Shown: positions 14,388 to 21,080 of the stretch, one piece after another
How positions within the stretch are numbered: the first letter of the stretch is position 1
How the letters are laid out: every line of letters starts with the position of its first letter
IMG/VR virus record: IMGVR_UViG_3300018424_010020
Coordinates: 1 to 22,741 of that record
DNA: 22,741 nucleotides
Strand: one strand, 5' to 3'
Source of the DNA: a virus
Position numbers and translations under genes: made by a program
Notes under the pieces: model-generated
Told to the model about the DNA's origin: nothing
The model's database searches: none
Seen by the model: the letters and a program-made list of their open reading frames with translations, nothing else

Positions 14388-15296
14388 ATGGCAGATATAT
14401 ACGATTTTGAAATAGAGTCTGGAAATTTATTCCAAATGACATTCAATTATACGGATGAAGATGGAGTGCCAATTAATCTTAACAACTACTGTGTCTTTTT
14501 AAGATGGGTTTCAGATACTGGAATAGAACATAATTTTAGTAGTACAGCAAATACTTCCGATTATGAAATAACAACTAGCGCAACAGGAAGTATTAACATA
14601 TCAATTCCCGCAAAGACGACTCAACTATACACTTTCCAAACCGCTACTTATGATTTAGAAATTCAATCTCCAAACGAAACCTACCCACTTAGTGGCTTTG
14701 AGGTTATAAGATTGGTTTCTGGAACTATTACTTTTATTCAAAAAAATGTTAGCGTAGATATCAATGATTTAAAATGCGACCCATATCTCCAACAGTCAAC
14801 TGAATCATTCAATAGAATTGCAGATATTAATGATGTTCAGTATAACGGAAATAGCATCACCACTTCTTCTGTAGGGGCTGCTAGTGATATTATTGTCATT
14901 AATGAAAATTACACTATTAACTATATAGAAGTATCTATTAACGGTTTTTCTTATAGATATCCTCAAGACTTAAGAATTATTCTTACTCCTCCAACAAGCA
15001 ATCCTATTTTATTATCTGGTCATGAGAAAATTATCAATAATACAGAAAATTTCAATATAGTATTATCGCCCAAAGCAGCATCGGATAAATTTTTATATAA
15101 TGCAAGATCTGGGGAATTAGTAAATATAGTGGATAAAACTAATATTATTAAATATAACGACTTGACTCTTTCTGGTAGCTTAAATTCCGTTCAAGGAACG
15201 AGTTCTCAGGGATCATGGACTTTAACAGTCATAGACGATAGCGAAGTGGGAGAAGGAAGCATAGAATCTTGGGGGCTTGTTATCAATCATGACTAA
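14388..15296 (+). CDS. Virion protein with N-terminal Ig-like and C-terminal P/Homo B-like domains
   Basis: The 302-residue protein has two beta domains. Residues 5-130 start E-S-G-N-L-F-Q-M-T-F-N-Y-T-D-E-D-G and contain I-N-L-N-N-Y, resembling the N-terminal domain of phage baseplate or fibre proteins (BppU type). Residues 165-302 match the proprotein convertase P domain (P/Homo B): Y-I-E-V-S-I-N-G-F-S, Y-P-Q-D-L-R-I-I-L-T-P-P, then the diagnostic G-S-W-T-L-T-V-I-D-D-S-E-V-G-E-G, S-I-E-S-W-G-L-V-I. P domains are known mainly from secreted proteases and adhesins, where they stabilise or bind. A location between neck genes suggests a head- or neck-attached decoration or whisker. RBS AAGGAA (14377-14382) is 5 bases before the ATG. 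A minor structural or head-fibre role is the best guess. Confidence 0.75.
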   Translation: MADIYDFEIESGNLFQMTFNYTDEDGVPINLNNYCVFLRWVSDTGIEHNFSSTANTSDYEITTSATGSINISIPAKTTQLYTFQTATYDLEIQSPNETYPLSGFEVIRLVSGTITFIQKNVSVDINDLKCDPYLQQSTESFNRIADINDVQYNGNSITTSSVGAASDIIVINENYTINYIEVSINGFSYRYPQDLRIILTPPTSNPILLSGHEKIINNTENFNIVLSPKAASDKFLYNARSGELVNIVDKTNIIKYNDLTLSGSLNSVQGTSSQGSWTLTVIDDSEVGEGSIESWGLVINHD

Positions 15297-15411
15297 ATTT
15301 GTGCTTAATACTATTACTACAAAAACAACAACAATAACTAGAATATATCCAAAAGAAAAAATAGTTCAACTGGTTAGATCTGTAATCATAACTATCATCA
15401 ATACATTATGA
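15289..15411 (+). CDS. Very small Thr/Ile-rich overlapping ORF (40 residues)
   Basis: ATG 15289 overlaps the end of the P-domain gene by 8 bases, and the stop TGA 15409-15411 overlaps the next ATG (15408) in an ATGA. The 40-residue product is basic and made largely of Thr, Ile, Val and Lys (N-T-I-T-T-K-T-T-T-I-T-R-I-Y), ending in a hydrophobic stretch (V-I-I-T-I-I-N-T-L). It fills what would otherwise be the only gap of about 110 bases in a run of overlapping neck genes, and both ends are tight overlaps, which favours a translated frame that passes ribosomes to the next gene. I see no Shine-Dalgarno sequence and no family. It could be only a coupling peptide or chance. Confidence 0.4.
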   Translation: MTKFVLNTITTKTTTITRIYPKEKIVQLVRSVIITIINTL

Positions 15412-15917
15412 CCGAAATTATATCCAACGAATTTAAACAATTATTTAATACAGCCATGAATGAATTACTAGCAGAAAATAGTTTAACTCTTCCTTGTAAG
15501 CTTAGCTTTGCTTCTAATAAAGCAACAGATCTTTGCAATAATTGTATTTTTGATCCTTTTACAAAAGCTTCTGCTTATAAATATAATGGCACTGGCCCTA
15601 TATCTTTTCTAGATGGTCAAATATGTCCTGTATGTAGTGGTTTTGGTTTGGTGAAAGGCTCTAATACAGAGACTCTGCATTTAGGTGTTATTTTAGATAG
15701 CAAATACTTTGTTAATTGGGACGCGAAAAATTTTAATGTTCCTGATGGAGCTATGCAATCTATATGCTCAAATAGTCTTTTATCTAAATTGAGATCAGCT
15801 TCTGATATTCAGATAACAATGAATGGTGTGGACTACAATTATCAAAGAGCTGGAGATCCATTACCCATAGGTTTTGGTTCTTTAGATTATATTATCACCA
15901 ATTGGACTAGACAATGA
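15408..15917 (+). CDS. Neck or head-closure protein with a zinc-ribbon-like cysteine pair
   Basis: The 169-residue protein has two Cys pairs: C-x2-C in D-L-C-N-N-C-I-F-D-P (about residues 43-46) and C-x2-C in Q-I-C-P-V-C-S-G-F-G (about 72-75), separated by the F-L-D-G stretch, forming a zinc-ribbon-like knuckle. The C-terminal part (T-L-H-L-G-V-I-L-D, Q-I-T-M-N-G-V-D-Y-N-Y-Q-R) is beta-rich, as in small head-completion proteins. Being second in the neck order after the adaptor, head closure is the expected job. Overlaps are 4 bases on both sides (ATGA at 15408 and at 15914). The cysteine motif looks well preserved and may bind zinc for folding. Family identity is inferred from position. Confidence 0.6.
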   Translation: MTEIISNEFKQLFNTAMNELLAENSLTLPCKLSFASNKATDLCNNCIFDPFTKASAYKYNGTGPISFLDGQICPVCSGFGLVKGSNTETLHLGVILDSKYFVNWDAKNFNVPDGAMQSICSNSLLSKLRSASDIQITMNGVDYNYQRAGDPLPIGFGSLDYIITNWTRQ

Positions 15918-16555
15918 AATTTAATGTGTCACTAAAAGACAAGAATAAAAAAATTGTTGATGACATATTAACGATCATGATGGTAGATTTGAATAAAATA
16001 TTCAGATCGGCTGTAGCAGACTCAGAGGATAGAATTAGAACAATTATTAAAGATAATATAGTTTCAGATCCAGTTTATTTTTCTTTAACTTCTGGCAGAT
16101 TAAGATATGAATTGGGCATTCCTAGAGTTGGTGCGATTAATAGTGTCGTAAACGAAATAGTAGATACTGTAAATATTAAATCCATACCTATTAAAAAAAC
16201 TGCCACTAAACTTACTGGAGGTGTCGATATTACCCTTATAGACATAGGCAGTAATATTTTAGAGGATAAAGACGCCATGGTTAATGATGTAGAAAGAGGA
16301 TATATGCTACCTTGGTTAAAGTGGCTATTATTCGACGGTAGTGCTCCTATTATCATGGACTATCATGTAGAATTTGGTAGCTATAGTCCTAAAAGGTCTA
16401 GAACAGGAGGTGCTGTAATGGCTCCTGGGGGTAAATGGGGTATTAGTAGTAAATATGCTGGTGTGGCATCTAATAATTGGTTAACTAGATCAGTAAATAA
16501 ATCTAGAGACACAATAGTAAGTCTACTCATCAGTAAACTAAAGAGGAAATTATGA
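15914..16555 (+). CDS. Neck / tail-completion protein (HK97 gp10-like)
   Basis: The 213-residue protein opens with a helical segment (residues 10-55, with A-V-A-D-S-E-D-R-I-R-T-I-I-K-D-N-I), has a beta-rich middle, and a distinctive end: L-P-W-L-K-W-L-L-F-D-G-S-A-P-I-I-M-D-Y-H-V-E-F-G, then S-R-T-G-G-A-V-M and W-L-T-R-S-V. I associate the L-P-W-L-x-W-L-L ... S-R-T-G-x-A-V-M pattern with phage neck proteins of the gp10 type, which sit between head and tail. The position (third after the adaptor) agrees. ATGA overlaps on both sides indicate tight co-translation. No broken domain is apparent. Confidence 0.65.
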   Translation: MKFNVSLKDKNKKIVDDILTIMMVDLNKIFRSAVADSEDRIRTIIKDNIVSDPVYFSLTSGRLRYELGIPRVGAINSVVNEIVDTVNIKSIPIKKTATKLTGGVDITLIDIGSNILEDKDAMVNDVERGYMLPWLKWLLFDGSAPIIMDYHVEFGSYSPKRSRTGGAVMAPGGKWGISSKYAGVASNNWLTRSVNKSRDTIVSLLISKLKRKL

Positions 16556-17499
16556 GTGCTCCAGAATATACAACATTTTATAAGGTCGATAAATATGGTC
16601 AATATAATATTATTGGTCAACTAGAAGATAATTTAAAAAGCTTTCTAGACTATGCTTTTTTATCTATAGGAGCATTTACCAACGTTAATAATCCCGCTAA
16701 TAGTTTATATGGTGGTAATTTTCATACTCTGAATAGTGTGAATGATCCTAGTTATGCAGATAATACTGTTTATGAAACAGTAAGAAAAGATTGGGTATGG
16801 GACACTGATGTGTCATATAGTGGGGTTTCTCCGATAGATATATCAGGAGTTTATGTTAATGGTACTATTGCTCCTGGACCTACTGGCAATAGTGATTATT
16901 CATACACCCTAGACTATCCTCAAGGAAGAGTTGTTTTTAATAATCCTTTAAGTTCATCCGATAATGTTACTATGAATTATAGCTATCGAAATGTGCAGGT
17001 TTATAAAGATAACGAATCTGACTGGTTCAAGGAATTACAACAAAACTCCTACGACCCTACTAAATTTTCTAGCATAAGTGGACTTATTAACACCCACAGA
17101 ATCCAGATGCCTTGCATCATTATAGAACTTGTTCCAGGCACAGAATTGGTGCCCTATAGAATAGGCAGTATAGACCACATAATAAGACAAGATTTGGTAT
17201 TGCACATTTTGACCGAAAAATATGTAGATAGAGCATATTTAGTAGATATATTGCTTTTACAAAAAGATAAAGTTATTAAGCTGTATGATATTAAAAAAAT
17301 AGTAGAAAATAGTGTATATCCTATTAACTATAATGGTTCGAAAAATGCGAATTTGTTGAATTATGCAGAAATATCCTCTGATAGCACATACTTTTTGAGA
17401 AGATGCTATTTTAAAGATATGAATTTGGTAGATCTTGATTATTTAACAGGGTCTATACTAAGAGCTTCTATTCGCTTACAAACAGAAATCTATCCTTAG
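16552..17499 (+). CDS. Tail terminator/completion-like protein
   Basis: This 315-residue protein is the last before the tail tube, where tail terminator or tail completion proteins are usually encoded. It is larger than the common 120-150-residue terminator. An inserted beta domain (about residues 90-150: V-S-P-I-D-I-S-G-V-Y-V-N-G-T, then L-D-Y-P-Q-G-R-V-V-F-N-N-P-L, N-V-T-M-N-Y-S-Y-R) separates an N-terminal helix region from the C-terminal core (I-Q-M-P-C-I-I-I-E-L-V-P-G-T ... Q-D-L-V-L-H-I-L-T-E-K), which looks like a terminator fold. It overlaps the previous gene by 4 bases and is the last gene before the promoter motif at 17510. The insert resembles domains seen in some other phage virion proteins, but I cannot name it. 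Confidence 0.55.
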   Translation: MSAPEYTTFYKVDKYGQYNIIGQLEDNLKSFLDYAFLSIGAFTNVNNPANSLYGGNFHTLNSVNDPSYADNTVYETVRKDWVWDTDVSYSGVSPIDISGVYVNGTIAPGPTGNSDYSYTLDYPQGRVVFNNPLSSSDNVTMNYSYRNVQVYKDNESDWFKELQQNSYDPTKFSSISGLINTHRIQMPCIIIELVPGTELVPYRIGSIDHIIRQDLVLHILTEKYVDRAYLVDILLLQKDKVIKLYDIKKIVENSVYPINYNGSKNANLLNYAEISSDSTYFLRRCYFKDMNLVDLDYLTGSILRASIRLQTEIYP

Positions 17500-17509
17500 C
17501 ATTAATAAT

Positions 17510-17518
17510 GGTGTATTA
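17510..17518 (+). promoter_or_regulatory. Late-promoter motif before the tail tube gene
   Basis: GGTGTATTA at 17510-17518 is 48 bases before ATG 17558, in the intergenic space between the terminator-like protein and the tail tube. GGAGAG (17546-17551) is the ribosome binding site. It would give the tail tube gene its own strong transcript. Confidence 0.72.
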
Positions 17519-17557
17519 ATTAACTAATTCCACCCAATACAATATCGGAGAGTAATC

Positions 17558-18709
17558 ATGGCAAAACGCGTTTTTTTCGGTTCAACATCACTTGCAGTAA
17601 GACCAACTACATATGCTCAAACACCTAACGCTTCACCTTCAGTAGGTAGCTGGTACGCCCCTAGAGGCGTTCAGAGTGTAGGTTTTAGTACTAGTGTAGC
17701 TTTCGAGCCATTATTTCAACTAGGCCAAACAGAACTGTACGGCAGAACAGAAAGTCAGTCCCCAGAAGTAGAAGCTACTGTTAGCAAAGCCTTCGACGGT
17801 AATCAGCCTCTTTATGTAACTATGATGGGTGGAGGCGCTGCAGTAAACGACAAACAACCTACAGAATTAGCACTAAATCACTGTGAATTAGAATTGGGTA
17901 TTTATAGTGAAAATGTTCCATATGCTAGTGGCACTCCAGAAAGTAGCGTGTATTGTAGCGGTATGTATATTAGTAATGTTAGTTATACTTTTCCTATAGA
18001 TGGAACTGCAACAGAAGAAATTACTCTTGTAGGAGATACTAGAAAATGGACAACTAGCTCTGAGGCTACTGGCTTTGACAGTATTCCGAGTGCTGGTTCT
18101 GAAGAAGCTCCAGCGCCATATCAAAGATGGACATTAAACGTAACTGGTAGCACTCTTCCTAGTGGCGTTTATGAGAAACCTATACAAAGTGTGAGCGTAA
18201 GTATGGGGATTGGTAGAGAAGCTATTCAAGAACTTGGCACCAGAGGTAAATATTGTAGATATGCTACATATCCTTTTGAAGTTACTACAGATTTTGAAGT
18301 TATAGCAGCAGGCAAGATTCAGGGTAGAGGAGCATCTCCTGGAACTGTTACTAGCGACGATGTTACAGAAGGAGGTTATGACTTTGTTAATGATGTTGGA
18401 TTGGAATGCTTTAGCGCTGCTAAATATGATATTGATCCAAATGGTACTGCTCCTAGCGATGCAAATATTAATGATGGTTATATAGATATGGGATATAGAG
18501 ATCAAACGATCACATTAAAATTCTGTGGAGAAACAACCAGCGACAATCTTACCCTAAATCTTGGATCTAAATGCAGATTAACTTCTCAGAGTTATAGTGG
18601 TGGAGATACTGGAGGCGACAACGTAACTCTTAGTTATAGTTTCCAGAGCTATAACGAATTCAAGATGACATTAGAAGGAGACTTTCTCACAGACCCTCCA
18701 ACTGTATAA
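17558..18709 (+). CDS. Major tail tube protein
   Basis: The 383-residue protein is the main candidate for the tail tube, which forms the DNA channel. It is beta-rich with the tube pattern: S-V-G-F-S-T-S-V-A-F-E-P-L at the start, S-N-V-S-Y-T-F-P-I-D-G-T-A-T-E-E-I-T-L-V-G-D as the inner strand pair, I-Q-S-V-S-V-S-M-G-I-G-R, and G-Y-R-D-Q-T-I-T-L-K-F-C-G near the end. Being between terminator-like and chaperone/tape-measure genes, and preceded by its own late-promoter motif (17510-17518, 48 bases before ATG) plus GGAGAG (17546-17551), fits the high expression such proteins need. At 383 residues it is larger than a simple tube protein, so an added outward domain is likely. A capsid-like function is excluded by order. 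Confidence 0.8.
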   Translation: MAKRVFFGSTSLAVRPTTYAQTPNASPSVGSWYAPRGVQSVGFSTSVAFEPLFQLGQTELYGRTESQSPEVEATVSKAFDGNQPLYVTMMGGGAAVNDKQPTELALNHCELELGIYSENVPYASGTPESSVYCSGMYISNVSYTFPIDGTATEEITLVGDTRKWTTSSEATGFDSIPSAGSEEAPAPYQRWTLNVTGSTLPSGVYEKPIQSVSVSMGIGREAIQELGTRGKYCRYATYPFEVTTDFEVIAAGKIQGRGASPGTVTSDDVTEGGYDFVNDVGLECFSAAKYDIDPNGTAPSDANINDGYIDMGYRDQTITLKFCGETTSDNLTLNLGSKCRLTSQSYSGGDTGGDNVTLSYSFQSYNEFKMTLEGDFLTDPPTV

Positions 18710-18734
18710 GATGGTTTAGATTAAAGGACACTTT

Positions 18735-18887
18735 ATGGACGAATTATTTATTATTATAGGACGTATGTATGTAGAGCTTTCTAATAATCAAAAGTTAATA
18801 GAAGCTCTACAAACTACACTACAGAAAAAAGACGAAGAATTATCTCAACTTAAAAATGGACAAAAGGATGACAGATCAGGAGATTGA
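18735..18887 (+). CDS. Small coiled-coil protein (50 residues)
   Basis: ATG 18735 with AAAGGA (18724-18729) 5 bases before it opens a 50-residue frame ending at TGA 18885-18887. The product is helical throughout, with a leucine-rich amphipathic pattern (L-I-E-A-L-Q-T-T-L-Q-K-K-D-E-E-L-S-Q-L) from residue 21 to 39, suggesting a short coiled coil that oligomerises or binds another protein. Its 3' end overlaps the next gene by 32 bases. It follows the tail tube gene and precedes the chaperone-region genes, so an accessory tail-assembly role is possible. There is no known family match by eye. The good ribosome binding site makes a real gene likely. Confidence 0.55.
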   Translation: MDELFIIIGRMYVELSNNQKLIEALQTTLQKKDEELSQLKNGQKDDRSGD

Positions 18888-19878
18888 GTTATCTTTATAC
18901 AAAATTATCTTAGGAAAAATTAACTTTACTTACAAAAAAAAGAAGTATAGATTTAGATCTCCTAGTATTCAGGAAAAACTTAATTCTATCAATATTTATC
19001 ATAGAGTTTTAAGTTCAGAAAAATATAACGAATGGTTGAGAGAAAGTGGAATAGAAAGATTTTTAATATACACTCAGTGCTGGAGACAGGAAACTCTTTT
19101 CATTATTAAACAGATTGAAAAAGAATTAGAAAGAGCAAAGATTGATCTATATAAAAACAGAATGAATCCTAATATGGTGCAGACTGCTAGAAAAAAAATA
19201 GAATCTATTAATCAGAGAAATGACAGAATTATGAAATACAAATATTCTGTACAAGCAAACACTCTAGAATATTATGCAAATACTATCAAAAATGAATATT
19301 TAATGTGTAAGTGTTTGACTAGAAATGGTAATCCTGTTTTTGTTTTTAAATACAAGTCTAGACCATTAGATTATCAGGAATTAGCCAATAAGTGTTTTGA
19401 ACATACTCCTGATACCTCGACAATTAAAGAAATAGCAAGAAGTAATGTGTGGCGTCCATACTGGACAGCTGGCAAGAGCAAAGTATTTGGTAAGTCTGCG
19501 ATTGATTTAACAGATGAGCAAAGAACTCTTATTAGTTTTAGTCAAATGTATGATAATATTATGGAGCATCCAGAAGCTCCAGAAGAATTTGTTTTACAAG
19601 ATGACGATATGTTAGACGGTTGGATATATTATCAAAAAGACAAGGCTAAGAGAGAAAGTATGCAGAATAATGTAGAAGGACGGCATCCAGGAGCTAGCGA
19701 GGTGTTTATGGTTGCCAATAGTCAAGACCAGTTAGATACTATTCACGGAATGAATGATATGTATTCTAGGGGTATTGTACAAAGCAGAATAAATACAGCA
19801 AAAACAAAAGGTGAGGTGTCTGATGTAGATTTACCAGACATACAACAACAATTTACAAATACTAGCGGGAGAAGATAA
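18856..19878 (+). CDS. Tail-assembly-region protein with an N-terminal RSPS domain (chaperone-like, larger paralogue)
   Basis: The 340-residue protein begins with a short beta-hairpin-like stretch and Y-R-F-R-S-P-S at residues 31-37, followed by charged helices (I-K-Q-I-E-K-E-L-E-R-A-K-I and later repeats of such helices). The same R-S-P-S opening with similar spacing appears in the 299-residue protein at 20170, so the two may be distant paralogues. Position between tail tube and tape measure is where tail assembly chaperones are encoded, and long helical, polar proteins there help fold the tape measure. I do not recognise it by sequence. The tail (residues 260-340) is hydrophilic with Q-Q-Q-F-T-N-T. 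It overlaps the 50-residue gene by 32 bases and the next by 1 base. ATG 18868 is an alternative start. Confidence 0.55.
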   Translation: MDKRMTDQEIELSLYKIILGKINFTYKKKKYRFRSPSIQEKLNSINIYHRVLSSEKYNEWLRESGIERFLIYTQCWRQETLFIIKQIEKELERAKIDLYKNRMNPNMVQTARKKIESINQRNDRIMKYKYSVQANTLEYYANTIKNEYLMCKCLTRNGNPVFVFKYKSRPLDYQELANKCFEHTPDTSTIKEIARSNVWRPYWTAGKSKVFGKSAIDLTDEQRTLISFSQMYDNIMEHPEAPEEFVLQDDDMLDGWIYYQKDKAKRESMQNNVEGRHPGASEVFMVANSQDQLDTIHGMNDMYSRGIVQSRINTAKTKGEVSDVDLPDIQQQFTNTSGRR

Positions 19879-20177
19879 TGAATCACAAACAAAATAAAAT
19901 GTTAGGCAGTATAAAGAAAAGATTTGAGACAAGCCTTATAGGCTCTCTTGCTAGATTTGAAAAATATTTTTCACATTTATGGGAAGAGGATGGAGAAGAT
20001 GCTGAACATTTCTTTGAACTGTGGCAAAAAACAAGAAATGAAATTTTAAACCACGGAAACAACCAGGCTAGAGCAGCTATGGAAGATTTGGAAAATTTTA
20101 TGGACTATAATCAAGGAAGATATAAATATCAATACAAGTTTTATAACAAGAACCAGGAGAATAAATATTATGAATGA
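19878..20177 (+). CDS. Small helical tail-region protein (99 residues), unknown
   Basis: ATG 19878 overlaps the last base of the preceding TAA (TAATG), a coupled start. The 99-residue protein is helical and mixed charged: S-L-I-G-S-L-A-R-F-E-K-Y-F-S-H-L-W-E-E-D-G-E, then F-F-E-L-W-Q-K-T-R-N-E-I-L-N-H-G-N-N-Q-A-R-A, ending in a Tyr/Asn/Lys-rich tail. It has no cysteine and no membrane segment. It lies between the two RSPS-domain proteins in the tail-assembly region and overlaps the next gene by 8 bases. I do not recognise the family. A small chaperone or assembly partner of the tape measure fits the position; nothing more can be said. Confidence 0.6.
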   Translation: MNHKQNKMLGSIKKRFETSLIGSLARFEKYFSHLWEEDGEDAEHFFELWQKTRNEILNHGNNQARAAMEDLENFMDYNQGRYKYQYKFYNKNQENKYYE

Positions 20178-21069
20178 GAGAGAATTTAGTGTTAAAATAG
20201 AGGACAAAGATGTTAAATTCTTAGTCAGGAGCCCATCTTTTAAAAATCAAAGAGAAGCCCAAAAGGTTTATAATACAGCTTTTACAGACGCTATCAAATC
20301 TGATGCGGTGGTGAGGGCAAAAATGGAAGATGTTCTTAGAGAACAGGGTATATGGAATGACGAAAAAGAAAAAGAGCTTACAGAACTACAAAATGAAATT
20401 ATTAAAGCAGAAAGAGTGTTGGCTCAGGGTGGTATTTCTTTGAAAAAGGCTAAATCTATCGCTTTAGAAATGAAAGAAACCAGGGATAAAATTAGAGAGC
20501 TTCTTATGGATAGAAATTCTCTAGACAATAATAGTGCTGAGGGACAGGCTGATAACACTAGGTTCAATTATCTAGTAACAGTTTGTACGGTGTATAAAGA
20601 TACAGAAAAGCCATATTTTAAGGATATGGACGATTATTTGGAAAAGAATACAGATCCTGTTGCTGTGAAAGCTGCGCAGGTGTTGGCTAATATGCTTTAT
20701 GGACTAAGCGAAGATTACGAACAAGATCTAGCAGAAAATAAGTTCTTAAAGAAATATAAATTTATAGACGAAAAACTAAGATTAATTAATGATAAAGGTC
20801 AATTAGTTGATGAAGAAAATCGACTAATAGATGAGAATGGTAGATTTATTAATGAAAAGGGTGAATATGTTGATAAGTTTGGATTTAGAATTGATTTCGA
20901 TGGAAATTATGTTGTTGAATTTTCTCCATTCTTGGACGATGATGGCAAGCCAGTTGAGGTTGCCGCAGTTAAAGAAGAAGAACCGGTTAAGGCTGAGGAA
21001 CCAGCAGAGGAAAACAAACAGGAACCCGTAGCAGAAGAAAATAAACCAGACAATCCAGAAACCCCGTAG
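20170..21069 (+). CDS. Tail-assembly chaperone-like protein with heptapeptide repeats
   Basis: This 299-residue protein is immediately upstream of the tape measure. It starts with a beta-like stretch, R-S-P-S at residues 20-23 and F-K-N-Q-R-E-A-Q-K-V-Y-N, then long charged helices to about residue 130. Residues 198-246 are seven tandem 7-residue repeats of the type (L/F/Y)-(I/V)-(D/N)-(E/D)-x-(G/x)-(R/x). The tail (from 262) is Pro/Glu/Lys-rich and probably disordered. The pairing with a tape measure gene 12 bases downstream, and its helical polar nature, suggest a tail assembly chaperone. I saw no convincing slippery heptamer, so the common -1 frameshift of such genes is not supported. The repeat block is unusual for a chaperone and could be a structural or binding segment instead. 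Confidence 0.55.
   Translation: MNEREFSVKIEDKDVKFLVRSPSFKNQREAQKVYNTAFTDAIKSDAVVRAKMEDVLREQGIWNDEKEKELTELQNEIIKAERVLAQGGISLKKAKSIALEMKETRDKIRELLMDRNSLDNNSAEGQADNTRFNYLVTVCTVYKDTEKPYFKDMDDYLEKNTDPVAVKAAQVLANMLYGLSEDYEQDLAENKFLKKYKFIDEKLRLINDKGQLVDEENRLIDENGRFINEKGEYVDKFGFRIDFDGNYVVEFSPFLDDDGKPVEVAAVKEEEPVKAEEPAEENKQEPVAEENKPDNPETP
20761..20907 (+). repeat. Seven tandem 21-base units coding heptapeptide repeats
   Basis: Codons 198-246 of the tail-region protein at 20170 give FIDEKLR, LINDKGQ, LVDEENR, LIDENGR, FINEKGE, YVDKFGF and RIDFDGN in direct succession. The DNA is diverged between units, so the repeat is old or selected at protein level. The pattern is hydrophobic-hydrophobic-Asp/Asn-charged-x-Gly-polar, a short strand-turn unit rather than a coiled-coil heptad. 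Confidence 0.8.
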
Positions 21070-21080
21070 GGTAATATAAT

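Noticed and set aside
20100-20200. A -1 frameshift joining tail chaperone genes
   Set aside because: I looked for a slippery XXXYYYZ heptamer near the 8-base overlap and found none convincing.
20589-20598. GGTGTATAAA inside the chaperone-like gene
   Set aside because: It departs from the motif after GGTGTAT and no gene starts 43-51 bases downstream.
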